Positions 1 through 7,757 of a stretch of 64,000 bases of DNA are shown piece by piece. The notes below the pieces were generated by a model. The model saw nothing but the letters and a program-made list of their open reading frames with translations. It made no database searches and was not told the origin of the DNA. Source of the DNA: an uncultured Clostridia bacterium (lineage in GTDB: Bacteria; Bacillota; Clostridia; Saccharofermentanales; Saccharofermentanaceae); assembly GCA_947165785.1 (NCBI GenBank), contig CAMVBS010000002.1, positions 1 to 64,000 of the forward strand, written 5' to 3'. The position numbers and the translations under genes were made by a program. Within the stretch, counting starts at the first letter, position 1. Each line of letters starts with the position of its first letter.

Positions 1-572
1 GGATCGGCGATAAAGAAGGTCAGTCTTATTGGGTAAATGGTCTTCTCGCCAACCAGCTTACAGGAACATCCTGTGCTGCTAACTTTATTCTCAGCAACGA
101 GTACAAGAGCAAAGGTCTCACCCATTCCGAATTCATAAAGTCGCTTTACGTGGCTTTCATGGGACGTGAATATGATAACGACGGTCTCAACTACTGGATA
201 AATGAGATGGCCAAGGGAGCAACCCGAGAGCAGATCTTCGCCGGCTTTGCAAACTCCAAGGAATTCGCAGATATATGTGCATCTTACGGAATAGTTCCCG
301 GCTCGTATACACCTCCTGAATTAAATAAACCGACTCCTACACCTACACCAACTCCAAAACCGGTTACGACAACTACACCGTCTAAGCCTAATGTACTTAA
401 CGGAACTGCATCTTCGCATAACTACGTTGTTAACACCAACACTGGTAAATTCCATTGTTCCAGTTGTAATGAGGTAAGTAGGATTAAGGCCGGAAACAAA
501 GCGTACTCCAATTGTTCAAAGCAAGAATTAATAAACGCAGGTTATAGTCCTTGCGGCAAATGTAAACCATAA
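1..572 (+). CDS. DUF4214 cell-surface protein, C-terminal part (5' end outside window)
   Basis: The reading frame is open from base 3, so only the C-terminal ~190 residues are present. The first ~100 residues are the tail of a DUF4214 domain, with repeated motifs of the type FMGREYDNDGLNYWINEM and a following FANSKEF. DUF4214 is common in secreted or surface proteins of Clostridia. A Thr-Pro linker (TPTPTPTPKP) follows. The C-terminus is a small Cys module with CSSC and CGKC pairs and a sequence like YVVNTNTGKFHC...SPCGKC, the pattern found at the ends of many secreted nuclease-like and surface proteins and possibly a zinc knuckle. A strong terminator follows. No catalytic domain is visible in the part seen; function is unknown. 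Confidence 0.85.
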   Translation, partial: IGDKEGQSYWVNGLLANQLTGTSCAANFILSNEYKSKGLTHSEFIKSLYVAFMGREYDNDGLNYWINEMAKGATREQIFAGFANSKEFADICASYGIVPGSYTPPELNKPTPTPTPTPKPVTTTTPSKPNVLNGTASSHNYVVNTNTGKFHCSSCNEVSRIKAGNKAYSNCSKQELINAGYSPCGKCKP

Positions 573-591
573 CTCATATTTACCGGATATA

Positions 592-630
592 AGAAGGAAG
601 GCTCACATCAGTGAAACCTTCCTTCTTTTT
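592..630 (+). terminator. Rho-independent terminator after the DUF4214 gene
   Basis: A perfect 10-bp stem (AGAAGGAAGG with CCTTCCTTCT, loop of 15 nt) is followed by a T run. It lies 20 nt after the stop codon of the DUF4214 gene. Confidence 0.85.
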
Positions 631-654
631 GTCCTGACATATACTCATCAGGAG

Positions 655-894
655 TTATTTCAAACCAAAGAATTTCAGTATATCCCCCAAACCAAAGGTC
701 GTCTTCTTATACACTTTATTACGTATCGATCTGCGCGGATTCTTGACAAACCCCACGCCCTTCTTTCCATAGAAAGGATTGATCGCTTTCTTGACTCGCC
801 TTTTATACTTTCCTGTAGTGCGGGCCCTTAAAGACTTCTTTATCGACGTTTTTCTAAAACCGATCTTTATACCCGTCTTTCTTCGCCTTGCCAT
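655..894 (-). CDS. Small, very basic conserved hypothetical protein (79 aa)
   Basis: The protein begins MARRRKTGIK and is dominated by Arg and Lys, with the stretch NPFYGKKGVGFVKNP in the middle and a hydrophobic C-terminus (FGLGDILKFFGLK). I chose the ATG at 894 because GAGGTG sits 7 nt upstream; an in-frame start 18 nt further up lacks this. Short basic proteins with an NPFYGKKG-like motif recur in Bacillota, often near mobile elements, but I know of no function. Its charge suggests nucleic-acid or ribosome binding, which is inference only. It stands alone, convergent with the DUF4214 gene. Confidence 0.6.
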   Translation of the reverse strand: MARRRKTGIKIGFRKTSIKKSLRARTTGKYKRRVKKAINPFYGKKGVGFVKNPRRSIRNKVYKKTTFGLGDILKFFGLK

Positions 895-1115
895 AGCATC
901 ACACCTCGGCATTCAGCCAATCAGATCGCTCGCTTATATAGCGTAGCAGTTCTTACAAACTTCGTATCCTTTTCTCGAAAACTATGCCTACAACTATATT
1001 ATACCGCCCTCTACATCTTTGAAACACACCACCGATATTGTTAATCGGAATTTTACATTGTTCGCGCTTAGTCAAGTATAAAATGTATATATGACTTAAC
1101 GATCAGGAGCACAGT

Positions 1116-1856
1116 ATGAGTTTTAGGAAAAGGCTTTTTTACTTAGTAGAATCACCGGACGACAATAACGAAGAAAACATATCTTTTGACTGGTACGACA
1201 TCATGATGATGATCGCGATCATCGTCAGCATCGTTCCACTTGCATTCAAATCAAGCAATCTGGCATTTGAGATAATCGACAAAGTCACCGTCATAATCTT
1301 TATCATCGACTACATACTTCGTCTCTTCACATCAGACCTGAAGCTCAAGAAAGGCTGGCGTTCATTCTTCATATACCCGATAACCCCACTTGCCATCCTT
1401 GATTTACTGACGATCCTTCCTTCATTAACCATAGTCAACAACGGCTTTAAGCTCTTTAAACTCGTTCGTCTTCTGCGCACCTTCAGAGCTTTTAGAGTCT
1501 TCAAAGCTGTCAGATATTCCAAGAGCATTAGGACCGTCCTCAACGTCTTTAAAAAGCAAAAGGAATCTCTCCTTGTGGTATGTGGAATCGCTGTCGTGTA
1601 TGTTCTGATCTCAGCCCTTATCATATTCAATGTTGAACCCGACAGTTTCAAGAACTATTTCGACGCCATTTACTGGGCAACCGTATCCCTCACAACCATG
1701 GGTTATGGCGACATCTATCCTATAACTACAGCTGGTAGGATCGTAACCATGATCTCTTCTTTCATGGGCATTGCTATCGTCGCACTTCCTGCAGGTATCA
1801 TCACATCAGGATTTATGGATGAACTGAATAAAGAAAAAGAAAACAAGGTATTGTAA
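1116..1856 (+). CDS. Voltage-gated potassium channel, six-TM subunit
   Basis: A 246-aa ion-transport-family protein of the prokaryotic Kv type (KvAP-like). It has about six hydrophobic segments. A voltage-sensor S4 around residues 108-130 carries Arg/Lys at every third position (LVRLLRTFRAFRVFK). A pore loop with the K+ selectivity filter TMGYGD lies near residue 194, and the pore-lining helix follows. It would form a tetramer in the cytoplasmic membrane. An AGGAG site precedes the ATG. There is no C-terminal RCK domain, so gating is expected to depend mainly on voltage. It is transcribed alone, with no obvious partner. Confidence 0.95.
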   Translation: MSFRKRLFYLVESPDDNNEENISFDWYDIMMMIAIIVSIVPLAFKSSNLAFEIIDKVTVIIFIIDYILRLFTSDLKLKKGWRSFFIYPITPLAILDLLTILPSLTIVNNGFKLFKLVRLLRTFRAFRVFKAVRYSKSIRTVLNVFKKQKESLLVVCGIAVVYVLISALIIFNVEPDSFKNYFDAIYWATVSLTTMGYGDIYPITTAGRIVTMISSFMGIAIVALPAGIITSGFMDELNKEKENKVL

Positions 1857-1924
1857 AAACGCATGCAATTAACTATTTATATTATTGTATGAGCCAAGAT
1901 CCAAAAAGCACTGCACTGGTTCAT

Positions 1925-2830
1925 TTATCGTATTCCTTTAATGCTCCTCAGATATAAGAATTTCTTGTAATCATCTGGGAATCCAACCAGACTCAGATCA
2001 ATATCTGCTTCATATTTCTTAATAATTCGATTAAGTTTATCTCTAAACATTTTTCTATCTTTATCAGATGGTAATCTCTTGGTTAACATCAGTATATATG
2101 CAAACAATGAATTATTCTTTATTGTCGGATTACCCCTAAGAAAACTTTTGTTAAACCTAACAGGTGGATTCATTACAGAATTATACAAACGGACACCATG
2201 AGAACACTTATTTCTTAAAACAGACAAAGCATGCAAATGGTTCTCTAACGTTGAAGAGCTTATTCCTATTTGCTTGGCTATCGCATCTTTGTCTGATTGA
2301 TACAATGCATGATAAAAAAACGAAACACTTGAAAGCGTCATTAGTTCCATCATTACCCAAATCGGCATCTTATCAGCATATTTGCGATAGTGGTGCTTTA
2401 CTATGGCACTGTCTTTATAGTACTTCTTTTCTTTGCTGAAATTCTGTAAAGTACTCTCTATTCCACCTTTGTCATAATAATTCCTTATATCATAATGTTG
2501 ATCATAAGGTGCTTTTTGGCATTTTAACTCTGCAAAATTGTTTCCAATTAAACATTTATAATAAAACTCCGCTTTCTCTATGTACATCCTTAGCAACGCC
2601 CTGATTTCTTCATCGAAACTATATATTTTATATATAGTTTCGAAGTGAATGCCCGTTACCATTTCATGACTATCAGTTGATACTCTATATTGCAACATAT
2701 AACCCGAAAGTCTGTAATAACTTATTTCCATTAACATCTTCGTCGCAAAATTCTCATCAGATATAATAATCCCATGATCGCGTATTTTATCGATTTGTTC
2801 TTTTATTGTATAGGGTTTCTTTAAATCCAT
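1925..2830 (-). CDS. Abi_2-family abortive infection protein (AbiD/AbiF type)
   Basis: A 301-aa protein of the Abi_2 family (PF07751), recognisable from the N-terminal pattern PYTIKEQIDKIRDHGIII and the following SYYRLSGYMLQYR, then the Arg/His region ALSVLRNKCSHGVRLYN near the middle (an RxxxxH signature shared with HEPN-type ribonucleases; this equivalence is inferred). Family members abort phage infection. I chose ATG 2830 because GGAG lies 6 nt upstream; the in-frame ATG at 2842 lacks a site, and a longer reading would run through the structured leader RNA. The gene has its own promoter and an abiF-type leader, so it looks like a complete stand-alone defence unit. Confidence 0.85.
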   Translation of the reverse strand: MDLKKPYTIKEQIDKIRDHGIIISDENFATKMLMEISYYRLSGYMLQYRVSTDSHEMVTGIHFETIYKIYSFDEEIRALLRMYIEKAEFYYKCLIGNNFAELKCQKAPYDQHYDIRNYYDKGGIESTLQNFSKEKKYYKDSAIVKHHYRKYADKMPIWVMMELMTLSSVSFFYHALYQSDKDAIAKQIGISSSTLENHLHALSVLRNKCSHGVRLYNSVMNPPVRFNKSFLRGNPTIKNNSLFAYILMLTKRLPSDKDRKMFRDKLNRIIKKYEADIDLSLVGFPDDYKKFLYLRSIKGIR

Positions 2831-2847
2831 ATTGAGCTCCATAAAGT

Positions 2848-2909
2848 AAAAAAGCCAAGCTAAACGCTCGGCTTGGTCCCAAGTGTTACTCACACCTGGC
2901 AACTCTGTT
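2848..2909 (-). ncRNA. abiF-type leader/regulatory RNA upstream of the Abi_2 gene
   Basis: Between the promoter and the Abi gene the minus strand folds into two tandem hairpins. P1: CCAGGTGT pairs with ACACTTGG over loop GAGTA (8 bp, one G-U), bases 2879-2899. P2: AAGCCGAGC pairs with GCTTGGCTT over loop GTTTA (9 bp, one G-U), bases 2852-2874. A run of six T follows, so P2 is also a Rho-independent terminator, placed just before the gene's ribosome binding site. Position, two-hairpin form and terminal U run match the abiF RNA motif described upstream of Abi_2 genes in Bacillota. Transcripts would mostly end here, giving a ~60-nt RNA plus limited read-through. Confidence 0.75.
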
Positions 2910-2915
2910 AGTCTG

Positions 2916-2943
2916 ATTATAACATGTTATATATTTATTTCAA
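2916..2943 (-). promoter_or_regulatory. Sigma-A promoter for the abiF RNA and Abi gene
   Basis: On the minus strand, TTGAAA (2938-2943) and a perfect TATAAT (2916-2921) are separated by 16 bp. Predicted transcription start is near 2908, a few bases before hairpin P1. Confidence 0.75.
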
Positions 2944-3132
2944 TTTAATTGTCACTAAAGTTTTGGTTTTAATGAAATTAAACCTTTTCCGTCGTTCTCA
3001 ATATTAGATAACGGTCTGCACTTAAACATATCAATCTATGGAACCAAGTATTCATTATATTTTTCTGTTGCTATAATAACATTATATAATGACATAGATA
3101 TCAAGGCCATTAGCGAATAGGGAAGGGAAAAT

Positions 3133-4095
3133 ATGAGCGATAGAATGGAACAGAAAAACATTAATTCCAGCAAGGGGTCAATGACCAAGACTGATGTAAC
3201 CGACAGTGTTGTTAAAGCTTTGAAAAAATCAAAAGCCGAAATAACTGAAAGTGTTGTAAAAGCATTAAAAACCCAAAACAAACAAATAACCCAAAAAGAT
3301 ATTACTGAAGCTGTAAAATCAGCTCTGAAATCAAATAATAACAAGTCAATAACTGAAGAAGAAATTACACGTAGCGTTGAAAAAGCACTTAGCAACAATG
3401 AAAAACCTAGTATGTGGCCTATTATAAAATTTTTTGCCACGGCCTTACTAACCATATTCATAGGTTTTATTTGCAAACTTGCATACAATTGGCTGTTTGT
3501 CGCCCCTTTGGACGTTAATATAAAATCAATAACTTTACTGGAAGACGCAAACACTTTATCTCCTGATAATCCTGAATATTTCAAAACGATTACAATCCCT
3601 GAGAATATTGAGAAAGATATACTTTCAATAGGCTATGATCCTGGTGATACATACAACTGCTATTCGCCGAAATTTAATGTATCCCTAGATTATACCGGTA
3701 CCATAAAGTCTATCTATGTTTTTTACCATGACAACATCTACAAAGATTTTATTATTCAAAAAGTCTCTAGTCCGGAACCGAAAACTATCAATCGCATTGA
3801 CAGAACGTATGATAGCGAGATAACTTTGAGTTACACTCTCGAAGGCGGCACTGAGGCACAAAGGATATATCTTGTAATCATAGACGAACAGAATACTCCA
3901 ACTATTTTCTGTGCACTTATAGAAAGATACGATCCTCTCAAAACTGAAGAAACACATATCGAATTTAAATCTAGTGAAGAAATATACTCAATCGTACCAG
4001 GTCGAGGTCTAGATTATTGGACAAGGAATAAACAATCTATCATACACGAGATCACTGATATTCTTACCCTTGAGAACAGCACGGGATTATCATAA
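3133..4095 (+). CDS. Unknown single-pass membrane protein with N-terminal amphipathic repeats
   Basis: 320 aa, no family recognised. Residues ~15-85 contain four imperfect copies of a helical motif (DVTDSVVKALK, EITESVVKALK, DITEAVKSALK, EITRSVEKAL) separated by short polar, Lys/Asn-rich linkers, suggesting four amphipathic helices or a coiled-coil-like cytoplasmic segment. One strongly hydrophobic segment follows (residues ~95-120, beginning MWPIIKFFATALLTIF). The remaining ~200 residues look like a beta-rich globular domain outside the membrane with a mostly acidic composition. AGGGAAGGG lies upstream of the ATG. It sits divergently from the Abi gene, about 300 bp away. A sensor or anchoring role is possible but is not supported by a known domain. 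Confidence 0.7.
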   Translation: MSDRMEQKNINSSKGSMTKTDVTDSVVKALKKSKAEITESVVKALKTQNKQITQKDITEAVKSALKSNNNKSITEEEITRSVEKALSNNEKPSMWPIIKFFATALLTIFIGFICKLAYNWLFVAPLDVNIKSITLLEDANTLSPDNPEYFKTITIPENIEKDILSIGYDPGDTYNCYSPKFNVSLDYTGTIKSIYVFYHDNIYKDFIIQKVSSPEPKTINRIDRTYDSEITLSYTLEGGTEAQRIYLVIIDEQNTPTIFCALIERYDPLKTEETHIEFKSSEEIYSIVPGRGLDYWTRNKQSIIHEITDILTLENSTGLS

Positions 4096-4132
4096 TAACA
4101 GTTTTTCTTCAGCGATGAACAAAACTGACTTC

Positions 4133-4745
4133 TCACTCAATCCCCAACTTCTTCAGCAACTCAAACCGTTCCTTACTCCTATCGAGATCCCCCCGGATCT
4201 GCTTCCTGTTCCTGCCGGTCTTGACCCCCTGCTTCGCATACCTGAAGATCTGGTACAGCCAGCAAAACGGCTTAAGCCAGTGGTGTCTGTGATAAGCCTC
4301 CCAATTGAACTCCCCCGCATACTGCAGCCATCGGAAAAGCCCCTTCCTCTTCACATTCGTGCTCACAGTCTCTACCGAATTGTCCTTGCCGTTCTTCCTG
4401 CCGAAATTACCCGAAGCAAGCAGGCACTTCTTTCGTCTTCTCGAAAAAGTTATAACCAACGAGAAAGTCAATATCACCCCTTGCTCTTCTGGAAGAATCC
4501 GCATAATGGATGGCTGCCGAATTCCCCTTTAAAACAACAAAAGGAATCCCTTTTCCGTCGAGCAAGGTCTTAAGTTCAGTTTCCGCATGGCAATAGCGAA
4601 TATAAGCTGCCATCTGCTGATATTGAACTTGCTGCCATTTCTCATCCGAAAGATCTTCAGGAACTTCAGGAGCAACAATTCCAAGCACCGTTTGAAACGA
4701 TGCCTCGTTATACACCTCATTCCAATCAACGCCATCAAACCTCAT
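4133..4745 (-). pseudogene. Broken nucleotidyltransferase-family (NTP_transf_5) gene
   Basis: Two minus-strand pieces in different frames belong to one ancestral gene. The 5' piece (4745 to ~4410) encodes the N-terminal half with IPFVVLKGNSAAIHYADSS and GDIDFLV, which matches VILKGMASAKYYPDP and GDVDFLV in the intact 400-aa protein at 16,978-18,180. The 3' piece (to 4133) encodes the family's C-terminal tail (EAYHRHHWLKPFCWLYQIFRY, then YAKQGVKTGRNRKQ and a final ERFELLKKLGI). About 200 codons between them are missing and the frame shifts, so the gene is dead. A related tail fragment lies at 6,450, on the other side of the sugar dehydrogenase gene. Confidence 0.8.
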
Positions 4746-4889
4746 ATTATCTGAAGATCCGAATTGAGACTTTTGTATGAGTTTTAATAATGCTTCCTGA
4801 TTTATATCCGTATATTCATATTACACTATTTTGAAATATAATCACGCATTACAAACGTGTTATCATTGCTAACACGCATCAGCAATTTA

Positions 4890-4919
4890 TTGACTACACT
4901 CCTCCGCTTGCGTTATTAT
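4890..4919 (+). promoter_or_regulatory. Promoter for the XRE-sugar dehydrogenase gene
   Basis: TTGACT (4890-4895) and TATTAT (4914-4919) with an 18-bp spacer, about 30 bp upstream of the ATG. A perfect site for the RBS (AGGAG) follows. Confidence 0.6.
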
Positions 4920-4948
4920 ATCGACATAATAAAACAGGAGCATATCAA

Positions 4949-6445
4949 ATGAAAGAACTATCCTTAGAACTACTTGCATCTACTGTCGTATCTCAGCGCA
5001 AGGCAAATAATATGCGCCAGCTCGACCTTAGCAAAGCAACAGGTATCAACAGAGCGATCATATCTCTCATTGAGAACAAAGAGTTCACTCCATCTGCAAA
5101 TCAGTTGATGGCTCTTTCAGAAACCTTGGAATTTGATCTTAGATCACTCTTTACAGATCTTGATAACGCCAAATCTACTCCTGACAAATCGTACAACATT
5201 GCCGTTGCCGGAACCGGCTATGTAGGCCTCTCTCTGGCCGTTCTTCTCGCACAATTTAACACTGTTACAGCTGTTGATATCATCCCTGAGAAGGTTGAAA
5301 AGCTTAATAATTTCATCTCACCAATCCAGGATGAGTATATTGAGAAATATCTCAAGGAAGCTAAAGAAGGAAAACGCATTCTTAACCTCAAAGCAACCAC
5401 AGATGGTGCCGGTGCATATAAAGATGCGGACTATATCATCGTCGCTGCTCCTACTAACTATGATCCTAAACAGAACTTCTTTGACTGCTCTGCAGTAGAA
5501 AGCGTTCTTCAACTTATTAAGGATACAACTGCAAACAACAAGAAGAAACCAACAGTAGTTATCAAATCTACCATTCCTGTTGGCTACACCGAATCTGTTC
5601 GCAAGAAGATGAATATGGATAACATAATCTTCTCACCTGAGTTCTTACGTGAATCCAAGGCACTTTATGACAACCTCTTCCCTAGTCGAATCATCGTCAG
5701 TTGTGATCCTAAGACAGAAGATGCTGCTCACACTTTTGCAGAACTTCTCCAACAGGGTGCGATCAAACCTGACATCAAAACGCTCTTTATGGGCTTTACA
5801 GAGGCCGAGGCAACGAAATTATTCGTTAACACATATTTAGCCCTCAGGGTGTCATTTTTCAATGAATTAGACACATATGCAGAGGTTAAGGGACTTAACA
5901 CTGCAGATATCATCAAAGGTGTGTGTTTGGATCCTCGTGTAGGAGACTACTACAACAATCCTTCTTTCGGTTACGGCGGATATTGTCTACCTAAAGACAC
6001 CAAACAGCTTCTGGCAAACTATCAGGATGTACCGGAGAATCTCATTGAGGCTATCGTTGAAAGTAACAGGACCAGAAAAGACTTCATAGCTGACAGAGTC
6101 CTCGAAATGGCAGGAGCATACAGTTATTCAAACAACAAATATGATAAGTCCAAGGAAAAGGATGTTGTTGTAGGAATCTTCAGATTAACAATGAAGACCA
6201 ACTCAGACAATTTCCGTCAGTCATCTATCCAAGGCATAATGAAGCGCATCAAAGCCAAAGGTGCAACTGTCATTATCTATGAACCAACACTCGAAAATGG
6301 TTCAACATTCTTTGGCTCCAAAGTCATCAACGATCTAAAGAAATTCAAAAAGAAATGCGGATGTATCATAGCTAACAGATACGATTCCGCATTAGATGAC
6401 GTTAAAGATAAGGTTTATACTAGAGATTTGTTTAAGAGAGACTAA
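4949..6445 (+). CDS. XRE-type HTH fused to a nucleotide sugar (UDP-glucose-type) 6-dehydrogenase
   Basis: 498 aa. Residues ~5-70 are a Cro/C1-type helix-turn-helix ([19 protein letters not shown]). From residue ~82 it is a UDP-glucose/UDP-ManNAc dehydrogenase: Rossmann motif GTGYVG at 88-93, the active-site loop [10 protein letters not shown] with catalytic Cys346, and the C-terminal UDP-binding domain. The enzyme part would oxidise an NDP-hexose (or HexNAc) to the uronic acid with NAD, for capsule synthesis. The fused HTH suggests the protein also binds DNA, perhaps its own promoter. The intact reading frame, promoter and RBS argue it is functional, although broken glycan genes flank it on both sides. 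Substrate is not determinable. Confidence 0.9.
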   Translation: MKELSLELLASTVVSQRKANNMRQLDLSKATGINRAIISLIENKEFTPSANQLMALSETLEFDLRSLFTDLDNAKSTPDKSYNIAVAGTGYVGLSLAVLLAQFNTVTAVDIIPEKVEKLNNFISPIQDEYIEKYLKEAKEGKRILNLKATTDGAGAYKDADYIIVAAPTNYDPKQNFFDCSAVESVLQLIKDTTANNKKKPTVVIKSTIPVGYTESVRKKMNMDNIIFSPEFLRESKALYDNLFPSRIIVSCDPKTEDAAHTFAELLQQGAIKPDIKTLFMGFTEAEATKLFVNTYLALRVSFFNELDTYAEVKGLNTADIIKGVCLDPRVGDYYNNPSFGYGGYCLPKDTKQLLANYQDVPENLIEAIVESNRTRKDFIADRVLEMAGAYSYSNNKYDKSKEKDVVVGIFRLTMKTNSDNFRQSSIQGIMKRIKAKGATVIIYEPTLENGSTFFGSKVINDLKKFKKKCGCIIANRYDSALDDVKDKVYTRDLFKRD

Positions 6446-6449
6446 GATC

Positions 6450-7008
6450 CTAAATTCCCAATTTCTTCAGCATCTCATATCTCTGCTTGCTTCTATAAAG
6501 ATCATCACCAAGTTGCTTCCTGTCACGACCACTTTTGAAGCCTTGTTTTGCATATCTGAATATCTGATATAACCAACAGAATGGCTGGAGCCAATGATGC
6601 TTGCGGTAAGCCACCCAGTTGTATTCACTGGCATCATCAAAGTCTTTCTCAAGTCCCAAACGTGCATGCACATCAGAAGCTTTGATCTTCTCGAGGTTCA
6701 TACGCAGAACCTCAGCCATAGGAGATCCTGTTACATATGTTCCCGCAATCAGCTAAATAGTGACGTGCGTGCTCTGAATAAGCCATATTAACATCAGAGA
6801 TGATATCAACTATACGGCGGTTGGTCTCTTCAGGAAGGCACTCATCTTTACAACGGTTACCTGCCTCCATATGGAAGATCGGTATATGAAGTCTCTTAGC
6901 ACCAATAACTGACAAGCAACTGTTAGTATCGCCAAGTACCAATACTGCATCCGGCTTCATCTCGACCATTAACTGATAACTCTTGGCAATGATATTACCC
7001 ATCGGGAA
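6450..7008 (-). pseudogene. Chimeric remnant: UDP-GlcNAc 2-epimerase (wecB-like) joined to an NTP_transf_5 tail
   Basis: Reading 7008 to ~6720 gives an internal piece of a non-hydrolysing UDP-GlcNAc 2-epimerase: MKPDAVLVLGDTNSCLS, IPIFHMEAGNRC and LPEETNRRIVDIISD. Near 6,730 the frame shifts: the next frame continues the epimerase (GTYVTGSPMAEVLRMN, then an IKASDVHARLGL stretch). Around 6,640 this runs directly into the C-terminal tail of an NTP_transf_5 protein (VAYRKHHWLQPFCWLYQIFRY ... QRYEMLKKLGI). Both ends of the epimerase and most of the second gene are gone, so this is a deletion scar. It ends against the repeat-rich block at 7,015. Confidence 0.8.
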
Positions 7009-7014
7009 AATTAA

Positions 7015-7490
7015 TAGATGCTAAAAGATGTCACGGCCACTAATCCCCTGTTTCCAATAATCTTGCTCATTTGAAGCCTTTGTTTCTTCTTTCTAATAAA
7101 CTACATCTATAAATATATAGGGACTCACTTCTGCATCTTTGCTTGTTTTGAGATCTTATCTTGGAATATTATGCATTACCTCTTCGATTATTCAAAAATC
7201 ACCTCTTATACTTTTCTGACGATACATCTTTGTATTTTCTGAATATGCATCTTTTATTATCGAACCATACATCTTTGGCTCAAAATATGCTTTTCTACGA
7301 ATAATCCGACGATAATCAGAAAAGCACCAAAAATCGAATAGTTGTTCTTCTCTACTTCCTAAGACGCAGAAAGATGTTTCTAAAGATATATTCGGGAAAA
7401 TTGCAAAGATATCCTCTCACGGAGCTAATAGATGTATCCCTATTCTCCTGATTTTAACCCAAAGATACACATATAAACCTCAATAGATGT
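7015..7490. repeat. Phased repeat block: RYATCTTT motifs at 22-23-bp intervals in two converging arrays
   Basis: The non-coding stretch 7,009-7,558 holds many copies of an octamer close to RYATCTTT. Plus-strand copies start at 7103, 7133, 7224, 7247 and 7269, with weaker ones in phase at 7156, 7178 and 7201, so from 7133 on the spacing is 23, 22, 23, 23, 23, 22. Minus-strand copies (AAGATRY) lie at 7361, 7371, 7383, 7406, 7429, 7462 and 7484, again mostly 22-23 apart. Two more lie at 7015 and 7025. Sequence between the motifs is not conserved, so this is not a simple tandem duplication or a CRISPR. It resembles an array of protein binding sites, such as transposon ends, iterons or a partition site. 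Identity unknown. Confidence 0.7.
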
Positions 7491-7558
7491 CGTCAGCCGA
7501 GTAATGAAAATGCTTCTTGCCACCTACAATCTCTATCTTTTTTTGTGCACTGGTATTA

Positions 7559-7727
7559 ATGGGTAAACCTATTTATGACATGATATTATCTGATGAAGAT
7601 TGTGATATTGTCGACTAGAATTGTTGCTGAAAGTAGCGAATCTGATCGTACGATTCTACGTGCTCAAATACTACTATTTTGCTATCTCAATGCGAATCAG
7701 AATATGACAAATGATGACCTGGAATAG
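7559..7727 (+). pseudogene. IS630-family transposase N-terminal remnant
   Basis: From ATG 7559 the frame reads MGKPIYDMILSDEDCDIVD, then needs a one-base shift at ~7615 to continue RIVAESSESDRTILRAQILL and FCYLNANQNMTNDDLE before a stop at 7725. The pattern (short acidic start, then RAQILL followed by a helix-turn-helix beginning) is that of the N-terminus of IS630-type transposases. The DDE domain is absent; the scrap ends 30 bp before the helicase gene of the defence pair. Assignment rests on a short stretch. Confidence 0.55.
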
Positions 7728-7757
7728 CGCGCACAAAGCCATTTGATTTCACCACTA

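Noticed and set aside
2831..2902. Extended N-terminus for the Abi protein
   Set aside because: The extra codons overlap both hairpins of the leader RNA and have no ribosome binding site, while ATG 2830 has GGAG at the right distance.
4070..4573. Plus-strand 167-codon open frame
   Set aside because: It is the shadow of the broken minus-strand nucleotidyltransferase gene; composition and content (Pro-rich, no family) do not look like a protein.
7100..7490. CRISPR-like array because of regular spacing
   Set aside because: Only 7-8 bp recur, at 22-23 bp, in both orientations; there is no 24-36-bp repeat, no spacers of constant size and no cas gene.
7003..7757. tRNA or rRNA gene in the gene-free block
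   Set aside because: No cloverleaf, CCA end or conserved rRNA segment is visible; the stretch is the repeat block plus an IS630 scrap.
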